Assembly: GCA_009617715.1 (NCBI GenBank) | Contig: VTFK01000592.1 | Location: 1 to 64,000, forward strand | Length of the DNA: 64,000 nt | Source: Plectrocnemia conspersa | Taxonomy: Eukaryota > Arthropoda > Insecta > Trichoptera > Polycentropodidae | Reading direction: 5' to 3' | Program-made: the position numbers and the translations under genes | The notes under the pieces: generated by a model | Seen by the model: the letters and a program-made list of their open reading frames with translations, nothing else | Databases searched by the model: none | What the model was told of the DNA's origin: nothing | In this document: positions 23,941-36,207 of the stretch, piece by piece | Position numbering within the stretch: the first letter of the stretch is position 1 | Layout of the letters: every line of letters begins with the position of its first letter

Positions 23941-26836
23941 CGCTTACTTGTATTCATGCATGAATGGATTTTGTCACTGTTTTGGTAAAAGACACATAAA
24001 TACAACTGACAAATGCACACAATTTGGATAAATGTATCACTCAGCTACCGGTTAACGTCATTTCCCCAGCCGCGAATCAGATTTCGCAATTGAAGAGTGC
24101 ACTCCGTTTAATTACAAGTGGCGTTAACTAAATACCACGTATTTCTCGACTCATTAAACAATTAAGCCCTACATAATACAAAACCGACCGATGTTAGTAA
24201 TACCCATAGCCTGTATAATATATCATAGACACACACCGTATCGATTACGAGGTTAAGAAAACACGCCGAACCGTGAAACGACATCGGCATCAAACGGCGG
24301 AGGTGGCGAGGAATTTTCTAAATTTTCCAATGAAAATTTTCGCCCTAGTGTAGTAACTTGCTTCGGGGCAACGGTTCGGAATTGATTCGCAGTTTTTGCT
24401 CGGACGACGGGTAAAAGACAGACAGGTATTGTGATAGTGGGAAAAGCTGGAAAGGAACGTGTCTTATGTGCTAAAGCGAAAATCTCGCGATTCGAGTGGG
24501 ATGGATTCAATGGAGCAGAAATCTATTTGGTTTTTGGGTATGAATGGTGCAGATGTGGTAAATCGGCTAAATCCAGCGAGAGTTGATTCACAAAAAAGTC
24601 TGTACTGTACACACGAAAGGACTTCGTGAGGCTCGCCAACAAAAAAAAAAGTAAATAGTTTTTCATGAGAAAAAAATCAGAAAAATGAGCTTCGTGTAAA
24701 ATTATATACTAACATAGTAGCAGCTGGAAAAAAATGAGCTAACTCAACCGATAATAAACCATAAGAACCCAAGCATTTCGCGCTGCAAAAAATAAGCAGC
24801 ATGAATAAAGATTTCGCGCTACGTGGCCAAGTATTTTTTTAGATTAAATATCGCGCTGCTTTGACACATCATAACATGACAAGAATCATAAGGATATTCT
24901 ATTAATAATATAGTGTCGTCACCTATAACAATTTAGTAACTTACTTTATAACCACATAAAGCTTTCTATATAATGAATTACAGCTTAGTAGTTTTTCATT
25001 CCCACGCAAGAAAGAATCGATAATGATTGATTATTGTTTTAAAATGTTTAACAATACATAAAAGCATGCACATTATTATATGACATTTGATAAGAATTTC
25101 ATTTCTAGTGCAACAGTGTAGCGATTTGAACAATGGCTTTGTTAAAATCCACAGCAAACAATGTGCGACTAATGTATAAATATTAGCTTTTGCTGTCAAC
25201 ATTAAGCACACATTTTTTTACATACATAAATATGTATTTAAGTGTTAATGTTTATACATGGAAGAAATAAACTGTCAGTAAAAAACACAATTGCGCACGA
25301 GCGTCGCTAAAGAATCGATACTGCTCGCTCGCGATTGTTTGTTTAACACTCCTGATAAGTTATAAATAAACCCGCACACGTTCGGTATCAAGAACGCTGA
25401 GATAAACACGCACTACCAGTGTTTAATTATGCCGTTTTAAAATTTATTAAGATTATTATGTTTACGGTAACATGTAAACAAACAATTAGACGAAGCGCTC
25501 GAATCAAAGACTCAACATCGCCATTTGACAATTTGCCGCGATAACGTAATTTGCATTACAGTATCATGCTTCAAAGGGTTGAAAAGCTTCAGACGAGTCA
25601 CGTGCCGGCTTTAATCAAACGCCGGATATTAAGCTTTTGCACTTTTATCACCGGACCGGTAAAGGGTTGGCATGAATTACGGCCTTTTGGCCGATTGTCG
25701 AACGTGACTTTAGATTCTAAAATGATGACGAAGAGCAAATTTTATATGTAAGAAAAAACCGGAACAGTCGGGACGAGGCGTTAAACGGAATTTTATATGC
25801 GAGCGAAGGGTTAAACTTTAATTCATCGTAAAGCGTACAATTGCTGTTAATTTAAACTTGCGTTTAAAAATACTGTATCCGGCATGACATTAACTAAATA
25901 TTCATCTCTGGTTTCCGGCTCGTTCGTTAATCCCGCAATATGGTAATGTTCTGCAAAGTGGACACAAAAGGGAACAATACGAATCGCGCAAACACGTGCA
26001 AAAATGATCGTGATCGAAAATTGCACATAAAGCTGTTTTTCATATCGAAAAACCGCATCGAGAAGAGTTATGGCAAACAAAGAAAAACAGCAATAAGCTC
26101 AGATTAACGTCGCGATAAAAAATATAACAATGAAATATCTCTCAAAAGCGTACTTGAATCTTCACGCTAGATTCGAATCTGAGATGCTTCGTTGACTTTT
26201 CTAAGTTTCGAAATACGAATACATACATATATATTTTTATTGTCCAAAGAAAAAAATAATATACATTTATATACGACTTTACACATCAATCACTTTAATT
26301 GACGGGAAAGGAGTAAAAAGGCGTAAAATGACAATCGGTCATTTGTGCGGTATACCAAATGACGTATTACGGTTTGAGGCCTTTGAAGGGCTCAAAACGC
26401 TTTCGGGGTCCTGTGTGACCTTTCGGTGTTGATTTATGAAGACCCCCGTTACCATAAATCACGTTCGAAACAATTGATCATTTTTATATTATTAATGCTA
26501 TAAAACATTATATGAAATTTATTAAATCGATCATAACTATTAAATGAAACGTTTTATTTTTTGGACATTTACCAAAGTTACATTGTAATGCGATTTATAA
26601 TAAATAAAATATGGTTTTAGAAAATCATTGACTTGTTAGTGTTTGTATAGAAAATAATATGTCTGTGATCACATTTTAAAAAGAGAAAGGTGTTTTAAAT
26701 AGATTTTAAATTTCTCACTGCATGACGGATTGCACTTTGATGTCTGAAATGTCAGTATAAAAAATGCGTGTCAGAAACCAATAAAAGGTAAAAACCGAAC
26801 TTAAATAATAAATCTAAACTAAACTACAGTTGTTTG
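23941..26836. other. Non-coding DNA, nothing recognised
   Basis: A frame on the minus strand at 24253-24510 and others at 25.5-26.1 kb have no recognisable motif. The blocks at 24250-24540 and 26280-26460 are somewhat GC-richer. No elements with two ends were found. Confidence 0.45.
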
Positions 26837-27942
26837 ATGCTTGCACTACACTCTCTGGAAGTTGTCCGAACCGAAGTTCAACTAAAGTCGGTCGAGGTCG
26901 CCGACTTCCGAGTAGCGGCACACAGCCACAAATTCATATGCCGTCCGGACGACGTCCGCGCTGCGGCTGCTGGCATGTACAGCTGGCATATTTGCGCGCG
27001 ATCGAAAAATGTGCCAAATAATCGCAATTTTTAAATTGTCATATTATTAAAATTACGCTACTGATAATTATAAAAGTTTGTGTGGTCACTCAGCAATACA
27101 ATATCAGTGAAATATTTCGGTTGTAAATATTCAATTTACGCAAAATCTTTGTCGGCTTTTGCAAAATGTCATAAGGCATAAAAATGATACTTCAGAATAC
27201 GAACACCACATCTGTGACTATCCTAGAATTTGTCGCCATCGATTCTAAATAAGAATTCATTATGGTGTGACATTTACATAAACCGATCTAAGAAAATACA
27301 TAAGGAATTCGAAATGATTTTTTTAACAAAATCAAGTACCACTAATTATTTTTTAATTACTTAATTTTATATAAAAAAATATAACAACGATATCTGTTAG
27401 AAGAATATACTATCAAAAATATAATTAATTCCTTTTGGTGCCCTAAAATATGCAAAGATGTCAGTAAGAGTCTGTTGAAGTCCCCAATAAGCATGTGAAG
27501 CGTTCGACGTGTGTGTTAACCATAGGGCGCCTACGCGCATACTGAAATTGAACTGAGCTACTCGTTCTATTTCAGTTTGCGAAAAACCATATCATTATCT
27601 CTCTCACTCTCGTCACTTAACACGCGAGAGAGCGAAAGGGGAAGTGTCTCACCGCTCGCGCTCGAAAGAACAGCTCCGACTTCGGTTTCTTTGACTTCGG
27701 TCCGTTTACCGACAATGTTCGGAAGTGCTCGAAGTTGGCCAAGTAGACTTACCCCCACTTTATCCCCGTTCTCTGTAACCTCGGAGAACTTCCGAGAGAT
27801 TTTAAAGTGGGCAGAATCGAACTCGACCGAAGTAACCCCGAATTGACCCACTATATTCTCCGCTCTCTACACTCTCCGCTGCACTACACTCTCTGGAAGT
27901 AGGCCAACCATGGCCTACTTCCAGAGAGTGTAGTGCAGGCAT
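26837..27942. mobile_element. 1.1-kb GC-rich non-autonomous DNA element, copy 1
   Basis: The left terminus GCACTACACTCTCTGGAAG is repeated in inverted form at the right terminus, and most of the interior matches 36208-37103 in opposite orientation. Compared with that copy it carries an extra segment of about 110 bases around 27550-27660 and a rearranged right end. The element has no transposase frame. The start CACTA recalls CACTA-type elements, but the shared sequence extends outward to ATGCCTGC and no consistent target duplication was found, so the superfamily is open. Short frames at about 27567-27851 on both strands lie inside it and are not genes. Confidence 0.85.
27881..27936. repeat. 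Perfect palindrome with 26-bp arms and 4-base loop
   Basis: The left arm 27881-27906 begins GCACTACACTCTCTGGAAGT and is exactly complementary to 27911-27936, separated by ACCA. It forms the right end of element copy 1. In copy 2 the corresponding place has only one terminus, so the palindrome arose by an inverted duplication of the terminus. Confidence 0.95.
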
Positions 27943-30833
27943 GAGATGTATGTACTAATGTATTTCAGGCATAAGCAAAAGCCTGAAATACATAAGTTGT
28001 CATTAAAAATATAAATGTAAAATGTCTAATATAAGTTTGATTTAGCTTATTCAAATATAGTGTGTTTGTCAGATATAAAATTAGGTTATGCATATATGTA
28101 TATTCCACGATCAAAATTTGTCGAAAATTATGATTAAATATACCTAAACGGAGATGAAACGAGCATTCGTAAAATTCTATTACTGCGATTTTTGGTCCGC
28201 GAATCGCAAAATTGACGTCATTACCGTCGATGGGCGAAATCTGCAAAACGCATCACCGCAAATTCGCAATTTGAACACGTATTACGGAGTCGCGAGTAAC
28301 GATTAACTTTTCGCTCATGCAGCGCTTCTGAACATTGTGCACAATAAATAAGCAGTCCCGCGACTGCATACACCACAAACATACACACACACACAGGAGA
28401 GCATGTGATAAACGAGGTGCCAAAGTCGGCGATGCGATGCAGAATTGAATCGCGAAACTCGATTAAAATTCACACAAAGCAAACTCGAGAGGCGCTTGCT
28501 CGGCGAGAGAGCGCCGCTTCAAATTGTGGAGTCATAAGTGTATTTCTCGTCAAATTTGATTTTTCTCGTCGAGAGCAAAAATCTCGAGTATCTCATTTTT
28601 TTGAAAATTGTATAGGATTCTGTGAGATTTCATTTGCAAACTTTTTTTAACATATAATAATGGCGAAGTAGCGTATTTCTCTCTCCCCTATTCATGCGCT
28701 CATAATATAAACAATGAATCAAAATATTCGTGATTGTTTTCAATCTAAATTATCACTGAAGCACGTTTTAAAGATATTTGGTAGCGGTTGAATTTAACAC
28801 GCATAAACATTATATTGTTAGTGGCGGATTATGATGGGTGGCAGTTGTGTTTATTGATATTGAATTGATATAATAGTTACATGGTAATAAATGTTATTTA
28901 TGAGATCAGCGGACGAGGCACCGCCGGCCGTCGCGTTCCTGTCATGGTCCACTTTTCCTTCGCAGCCGTCACGTTAGAGTGCCGCCTATCTAATGGCGAA
29001 ATAAATAAGCCCCCGCCCTCCGTCACAGACTTTTTTATGAGCCCACTAAAAATAATCAGTACAAAAAATAAAAATTGGACGATGATAAATAACCTAAGAT
29101 TCCTAGGGGTTATCATTATCAAATTATTCTCCTGAATTTGCTGATTTGGCAGAAGAAATGAAGGTACAAACTTCACAATAAACCAACCACGAAAGGATCA
29201 AAATTAGCAAAATCAAATTTCGTTCAACAATTTATAATTTATATCGGGAATTCGAAAGCTAGCTCGTGACTATTTTTCTTTTTGTGTAAAAAGTCGATTG
29301 ACAGTCAACAGAGGTGCTTTTACAAGCAAAAGCATGAGGGAAATCGTCATATTCAGAACAACCAAGCGACTACTCGTGACTATTTTTCATACAAAAAGTC
29401 GATCTCGACATTATTTTTTACTCGATTTATTTATTTTTTCCTATTTTCAAGTTGCCTATTTAGTTTTTTGTTTCTTTTGTAAAGTTATCAAATATGGAGT
29501 TTGCAATTTTAAACTTTAAGCTATCGTTATATTATGATACTTTAGTAACATATTTATTAAGCCTTCAATATTCATTGGATTGTTCATAAAATCGATAATT
29601 TTTATAGCTAAGATTTTTCACTGCACGTGCAAAAAAATGTGCCTTTAATTTTAATGTATGATACAGTACAAAAACGATTTGAAAAAAATTGAATTAATCA
29701 TGCATACATGTATACTAAATATATACGCTTTGAAAATGTTTTGAAGTAGTTTTAAACCAAAAACATAATTAGGGTTAAAAAAATAAATAATTCATCACTA
29801 GTGATGAACAAAAGTAAATCAGTTTTATCAGAAGAGTAGTGCTATTTAAACTAGTATCTGCATATCAAAAGAAGAACCAAAAAGTCTCCACATGAAAGTA
29901 ATTTTTATAGAAAAATTATTTATTATTTACTTAAATAATAAATAAGCAATTAAATTCCGTTATAGATATTTAAGCTTTGATTTTAAATCTTTTGCATAGA
30001 CTTTTTTATATTAGGGATGTTAAATAAACATAAGGTTCCGAATACGTTTCTAAGCGGTAAGTGATTTAACACTTCGGATTTAACAAAAAAATTGTGTGTT
30101 TCATCAATCAATACAAAAATAACGTAATGTATTTATTTACCCCATTTTTATCACGACGTCATTTTTTTTAAATTAACTAAAAATCGATATCCTCTACTTT
30201 CCATTTCATTTGTATTTCAAAAAAATAATCCCATTTCGAGTCCTATTTTTTACTTATATCCCGTCACCATATGTCGGCCTTCCTACGTACATTCATCGAT
30301 CCCTAACTTGTTTGAATTGTAAAAACGTTCCAGATTTGTTGCAAAAATTACAAAAATGATTGAGCATAAATAATGAAACGGTTTGACAAATCTTATAATA
30401 TTTTTAAAAGATGAATATAAAAATGAATTGTGAAATCAATCCTCCTATTAACTGGAGTGTGAATTGAGAAAACAAATAAGAAACATTTTAAAACTTTTGA
30501 AACGAATCAAGTGCATTTCGTTACACAAGCAATTTATTTTAACGAACATTAGTCGTTCTGATTCAGTCCCGGGTGAAGCTAGATGGCACAGATAATAAAT
30601 ACATAAATGTATATAACCATCTTAACCGGCTTAAATTACTTTCGCGGCGGTGTTTCGCGAACGATTAATTTTATTTAATTTTCACAGGTGTAGCTAGTAA
30701 CACTAAACCGAATACCGAATAAACCGAAGTAACAATTTAAGCAAATACTAAACCGAAGACATGCGGCTCTCCTCTGACATATTACATTACCGTCTGCGGA
30801 GCTAACTCGACGTTGAGACATAAAGGTTGAGGA
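27943..30833. other. Non-coding DNA with a GC-richer patch and a short direct repeat
   Basis: The patch 28900-29020 is GC-rich and lacks repeat signatures. At 29263-29297 and 29371-29402 a related phrase (CTCGTGACTATTTTTC with AAAAAGTCGAT) occurs twice in direct orientation, about 110 bases apart, indicating a small diverged tandem duplication. A plus-strand acceptor-like TTTAATTTTCACAG at 30673-30687 is not backed by a coding exon. Confidence 0.4.
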
Positions 30834-30870
30834 CCACTTACCTGTAAAGAGGAAACAAAGTTAATTAGTA
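30834..30870 (-). promoter_or_regulatory. Recursive splice site (zero-nucleotide exon)
   Basis: On the minus strand a branch-point consensus TACTAAT (30864-30870) is followed by the pyrimidine-rich acceptor and a perfect donor: TTTCCTCTTTACAGGTAAGT, with the junction between 30842 and 30841. A 3' splice site joined directly to GTAAGT is the structure of ratchet points, known from long Drosophila introns such as those of Ubx, where the intron is removed in steps. It lies 4.4 kb downstream (in transcription direction) of the predicted microexon on the same strand. Sequence only; a short normal exon starting with GTAAGTGG is the alternative. Confidence 0.7.
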
Positions 30871-31584
30871 ACATGCTAAGCGGATATTTCGTCGGTCGAA
30901 TCGAATTGAAACTTTCAGAAAGTGTACAAGTCCGATTCGATCCGATGTAACATGCGTATACATTAAAAAATAATAATGGCATGCACTATACACAATCAAT
31001 TAACAAGCATAACTGGTATGCAACGTTATTACACTTTAACTGCATGTGTATTTTTGATCATATAACTAAATGAAAATGCGTCTGACACAATAGTTAAACC
31101 AACAAACTATGTGTGTGACCGCTCGTCAGGGCCTCGAGCAGTGAAAGTAATATGAATTTTTTTTTATAATTTTATAGCCAACACATCCGTATTTGAAAGT
31201 AAGCACTGACTATCAAAACTCAGTGATTTCCATAGGCAAGATTTAATGATTCGCAAAATAGATAAAATATCTGAGAATTGAAATATATATATATATACTA
31301 TATATAGCATTGATACAGGAAGGACAAGCTAACTTCTGTAAAGCATTGCCATGTATAGCGATACCGCTTTATCGCAATAATATTAGATAATCGCTTTGTT
31401 AAAAGAAATTGAAAGATCTAAGCTACATAGGAAGACAAATATGATAGGTTGCCGTCCATGCCGCATAACTTATATTTGTGAAGTGTTTCTTCTCAAAAAT
31501 CATTTCATGATAAATTTGCTGATGATTTAAGAATTTTCATAGAGCCTTTATTTGTTGAAAAATAATTTATTTTTAAATGCTTTG
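30871..31584. other. AT-rich non-coding DNA
   Basis: There is a short (TA)n run near 31285-31310. Nothing else was recognised. Confidence 0.5.
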
Positions 31585-31745
31585 ACACTACCGCAAACCC
31601 CTGCATAAGAAAGGGCGAGTATGTGCCAGATATTTGAAGTTTTCTTGTAAGCTTTTAAATAGCAAAAACTTGTATACGATTTTCGTAACTACTCTAACCG
31701 GCCATATCTTTGCTTTGGTAATCTAATAACTATCTGAATAATCAG
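31585..31745 (+). repeat. Dispersed repeat family R5, copy 1
   Basis: It aligns with 47885-48035: CTGCATAA, GTGCCAG-T-TTTGAA, TTTAAATAGCAAAAA, TTCGTAACTACTCTAA, CGGCC and CTTTGGTAATCTA occur in the same order and at similar spacing. Both copies are in the same orientation. No coding capacity is seen. Confidence 0.65.
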
Positions 31746-33845
31746 ATAAGAAACCGCTCCGCGTGAGTATCGGCAGATTGCAAAAATGTATGGGCGCATT
31801 CTACAGAGTTACGCCAAATTGCGATTTAAATAATTATTTTTAAATTAATAAAACGGCAAAAATATTTATTTAATGGTTTTACAGTATGTAAGCAATTGCT
31901 CTAACTCAACCACCACCAGTATTAAATCAAACAGGATAATCGTTTATACGATATCAAGTCTAAAAATATCCATAGATTAAATACAAGTGGTTAGTGGTAC
32001 TAAAAGTTGATCCATGGATAAAACCATCATTTTAATTACACAGACCGAGCTTACGTCGAATGCCTACATATCATACATTACATACAAACATCCCCAGACG
32101 CAACGAGCAAAGTAAATCCGAGATAATTCCGCGAAAGTAACACCACACTCACAAAACATCTTATCCCTCAAACTCGGCACAAATCCAACCTTGTACTTAA
32201 CGAGCTAGGCTTCAAAAGTACGTTTATATAGTCCGAAAACCCTCTCGTTCGCACACTTCACCAGAAACCTCGAACAAACACCGATCTAGATATTCGCTAG
32301 ACACTACTAGACTTCGCACCCTAGTGGCGATAAACGACGACATCAAAGTCTCATTATGCCGGAATCAACAAGTCTGTCTATTCTGGCGGTATATATAAGA
32401 AAAAATATGGCTATTAAATTACACGTAAATTTCTCAACCGTTTATTGTCTGTCAGTAACTCTACTTTTTGTCATAGGCGACGAGACGATTTTGCCATTAA
32501 CCCTTCCATCCGTTGCGTAACGACAACGGGGATGAAAACATATAAATTGATCCGCCCCCTCTTCCTAACTACGACCCTGCCGTCGATTATAACGTCCTTA
32601 ACTACTCGTTCAGTATGACAACGATTTATAAGGGTGTTCCGGACAAAGTCGATCTTGCCCCTTAATCTAAATGGACCGCTTGAATAAAATCACAAAGATG
32701 GACAAACTGCTAGTTAATCACCGGAATCGAGACTATAAATAAGCGTCGCTATTTTAAATCTGCAATATAAAATGAAAACCTGTCTATCTAATTTAATCCC
32801 AATATCCCAGAAGATGGATCACAGGAAGAAAAAACCAATTGATCCTTTGACCTATTGAACGCCAACAAATGAGCCGAAGCGCTGGCAATAATGCTACATT
32901 GAATGAAAAAGGGTAGTTTAACTGATTGACACATCTAGCAACGGCTTCGCCATTTGCTGAAAGCTCTTCTCTGCTGAGCGCTCTCCAAATTGATAAAATT
33001 GTCGCAGCCCTCCCACATTGAAGTACCGGATATTGAAAATCAAACAAGCTAAATCCACCACTAAACGAAAATCATACAATATGAAGCGAATTCAATAGAT
33101 TTTTTTTTAATATGTAAAAAAAAAGCTATGTATAGATATTTGAGCATACCTAATCATTATTTTTATTAACGTATGAGATTTTTTTATATTGGTTTTAATT
33201 TTTTTATATTTTAGATATTGCAACCCTTAGTAAAAAAAAACTGAAACAATAGTTTTAGATTAATAAGATTTTTTATGTTCAAATAACGTATTGTCGTAAA
33301 ACATTCAAAGAGTGAGAGAAAAAGTACTACTTAATTAAAAGACTTTAGGGGTTTCAACCACCTGCATAATTTATAATAATGTAGAAGTCTTACAATAATT
33401 TTACTAACGAAAGCATGCCTCTAAAATAAGGCTACACCAATGGAAGAGAGATCGCGTGATCAAAAAATTGCGTTAATAATCGAAAATATTGCACGAAAAA
33501 CATACCGCTAAAAATTATATTTGTTTGGAAAGGATGCGCGATAGACAATTCGTTCTACACTTGCTCTTCTACCCTTCGGTTACTGATCACTAGATCTGGA
33601 CCGATTATATTAGTAGTCCAAAGTTTTGCCCCAAGTCCAAGACATTTTGAATGAATATATTAAATAAATAATTTAATGATCAATAATTATATTAAAAAAA
33701 ACTATTCCATTTTATATTTATTTAATCTTTCATTGCAACCTGACAGGCGTAAGCCCAATGCGTTACAACGGACAAAGCTGTATGAGACATAATGAATACT
33801 TACAAAGTATAAGTATTAATCACCGCACTGAAAGTCTGAGAATCG
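31746..33845. other. Non-coding DNA with one orphan TTAA-type end
   Basis: TTAACCCTTCCATCCGTTGC at 32497 resembles a TTAA-element end without partner. The region 32030-33060 is less AT-rich than average and could include regulatory DNA or an unrecognised old element. A minus-strand open phase ending at a GTGAGT donor near 32150 lacks a good acceptor. Confidence 0.4.
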
Positions 33846-33909
33846 GTGACATCTATATTATTAATTATAAATTATTATGTGCTATACAATTAATAATCAT
33901 AGATGTCAC
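33846..33909. repeat. AT-rich hairpin next to tRNA-like sequence
   Basis: GTGACATCTATATTATTAAT (33846 on) is nearly complementary to ATTAATAATCATAGATGTCAC (ending 33909), with one extra base, around a 21-base loop. The hairpin starts about 60 bases from the tRNA-like sequence and may belong to the same element. Confidence 0.8.
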
Positions 33910-33967
33910 TGCAGGTGGGGCCGTTTTTTTTAATAATAGCACATTTTTATAAATATTAAATCGAGTG

Positions 33968-34040
33968 CCGCTGCCGGGGCTCGAACCTGCAACCTCAGAG
34001 TTACTAGTCAGAGACGTTACGGACTACGCTATTCAACCAA
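33968..34040 (-). other. tRNA-like sequence, degenerate tRNA-Thr(AGT) or SINE head
   Basis: On the minus strand GGTTCGAGCCC gives a perfect internal-promoter B box, and TAGCGTAGTCCG resembles an A box about 40 bases upstream. CTAGTAA in the expected position would be an anticodon loop with AGT (Thr). The anticodon stem, the T stem and the acceptor stem do not pair properly, so it cannot be a functional tRNA as read. The likely identity is a tRNA-derived SINE head or a tRNA pseudogene; the adjacent hairpin could be part of the same insertion. Confidence 0.6.
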
Positions 34041-35270
34041 TTCAAGAAATGTACTGATAATCTTATTAGATTATAATTTATTATTACTAATAATTGTTTT
34101 ATTATATTATGTAGATATTTATGTAATAAATGAAATATTTAAAATACGTTTTATTTATATTATTAATTTTAAGATATAATTCTAAATAACTTGAGAATGG
34201 ACACAGAGATGCTAAATAACAAAGGATCGTCTAGCAGCAGAGACGAGCAAGAAAATCACGGTCGACAATAATACAACTCGACACTCCAGCGAAGACTCTG
34301 ACATTTAGAATCGAACGACTGATTTATTTTTCTATATTTGTATGTTTATAGAACAAACTGTACCAACATTTTCGACGTCCATTTTGCTGCAAAGTCACGG
34401 CCCTTCGGCCTCAAAATTCGAATACGATAGAAATTTAAAAGCCATTTAAAAGCAGAAGTAATACTTCACAAATTACTGACCTAGATAATATTCGTAACTC
34501 TGAATGTCTCTTTGGGAAAACATATATTTTTACTGAGGATGCGATATATGTATTGATAATAAAACAATTTGTTCAAAGATAAGAAATTGTAGCCAGGTTA
34601 GCTGTTCGTATTTCGTATCGTTTAATATCATTTCGGGTACAAAATAATAAAAACATTATATCTGCCATGCCAGAAAAATAAGAAAGGAGTTAACAAGAAA
34701 GAAACAAAGAAAACCCCAAAATTCTTATCACTTCAGCCTTTGTTAAATATTATAAATATCTAACGGATGTATATTGTAATCTATAAAACGGTATAAAAAA
34801 TAATAGTTTTATATACTCATATTTGAATTGGGTTAGTTTTAACCCCATTTTATTTTTTTAGCTTTTAAATAATCTAATAGGGGTTCAGCTCAAAAGTAAT
34901 TGAATATATTCTGATATATTTCTAGCGCGTAAAAAAACATACAGATATAATACATTCTTAAACATATTTTACATCATAAATACAATAAATATGACGTGCA
35001 TATAAATATTAAACGTGTCAAATAGAAGAAAGAAACAGGCAGAGAGGCAGCAAAGCTGAAAAATACATTGTATTGTTATATAAATATAATAAAAATGATA
35101 ACCCGTTTCGTGTGTTTATTTATGTACATTCGGCATTCCCATTCGTGAAAGATTATGTATATTAGAATAGTTATAGTATATGTAAAGACATGGCATCATG
35201 CTGTTGTTTAGTCTTTAGGGTGCATATGCAACAAACAAAACATATCCGGTCGATGAATCCGGTGACTTAC
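34041..35270. other. Non-coding AT-rich DNA
   Basis: No repeats or coding signals were recognised. In the proposed gene this would be intron directly downstream of the microexon. Confidence 0.5.
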
Positions 35271-35318
35271 CATAAACTCCTGCTGCTTTAGTATATCATC
35301 TACCCGCAACCCCCGCGC
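35271..35318 (-). CDS. Predicted 48-nt microexon of an unidentified minus-strand gene
   Basis: On the minus strand a long pyrimidine tract (CTTTACTTTTTTCCCGTAG, with a branch-like TTTACTGAT about 30 bases upstream) precedes 48 bases that end at ATG followed by the strong donor GTAAGTCACC. Only one of the three phases is open; it reads ARGLRVDDILKQQEFM, and 48 is a multiple of three, so inclusion would keep the frame. Charged, low-bias composition in an AT-rich surround supports coding use. I do not recognise the protein. A matching recursive splice site lies 4.4 kb further along the same strand. Without neighbours' exons in the window this stays a prediction; chance co-occurrence of two good splice sites is the alternative. 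Confidence 0.55.
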
Positions 35319-36207
35319 CTACGGGAAAAAAGTAAAGATTCTACATCAGTAAACATTAACGCACATGCTTGTGGTTGGTTAAACAAAGTGAGGAACGGGT
35401 GGTTGGTTAGATGGATATTCCGGTCGTGATATTGTGAAAAAATACACTCCACACACTCATACATATTATTAGTATACAGTTTAATGATACAGGTAACTTT
35501 GTGGTTAAACTATGATTTGTGCTTATGCTTCATGGATTTCGATAATTAAAAAACGTGTCGCTAGGAGGGTGGTTGGACATGCATTTCCGGTGTTAACACT
35601 TAACATATTGTTTAGCATGTAAGTGTACTTGAGTGATGAGATAATTTATAAACTTTGACGTCGGTTTATCGGATAAATTTTACATAGAATCTACTACTGG
35701 CGTGCAAGCGACACATTTTACACGACAGGTTATTAATAATGACGGCAATTTTATAAGTGAGCTGCTTTTGGACACGTCGTATATAACTATTCCACACACG
35801 GAAATAACCAATATGTGATGTTCGATTTTCAACAGATTGATAATTTATTAAAATGTCAGTGACACAGCCAGATCGATAAAATGGCTTTAAAAAATTCTGC
35901 TTCTAAATGTAATCCAGTATAAAAACTTAAAAAAGGGGCTATTCAATACTTTTTTGCCACTCTATATACACACGAGTATGGAACTGACTTTCCTTTTAAA
36001 AATGGCGTCCAAATTATGATCAATAGTATTGGCACTTATTCCCTCGCGTCGGTACATTCCGCAATTACTACGGCCCAGCGTGCCAAAATATTTTATATCG
36101 CCTCTACGGTGCTCTGTAGTCAATACTAGGGGTCTTCAAACTGTGTTCAGCTAAAATTTTTGTACGCAATATAATATACTTTGTGATGAAAGTATTGACA
36201 CACTGTA
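35319..36207. other. Non-coding DNA with a possible hAT end
   Basis: CTAGGGGTCTTCAAACTGTG at 36126 resembles the start of some hAT elements, but no other end is visible. Nothing else was recognised. Confidence 0.35.

Noticed and set aside
27567..27851. 94-codon minus and 89-codon plus frames
   Set aside because: Both lie inside the GC-rich transposable element, whose higher GC content lowers stop frequency.
30816..30845. GTGGTCCTCAACCTTT on the minus strand read as a hAT terminus
   Set aside because: No CAG start, no partner end and no 8-bp duplication; the splice-site reading explains more of the sequence, including the branch point.
32140..32215. Minus-strand open phase ending at a GTGAGT donor
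   Set aside because: The only AG upstream (GAAGCCTAG) has no pyrimidine tract, so an exon is not supported.
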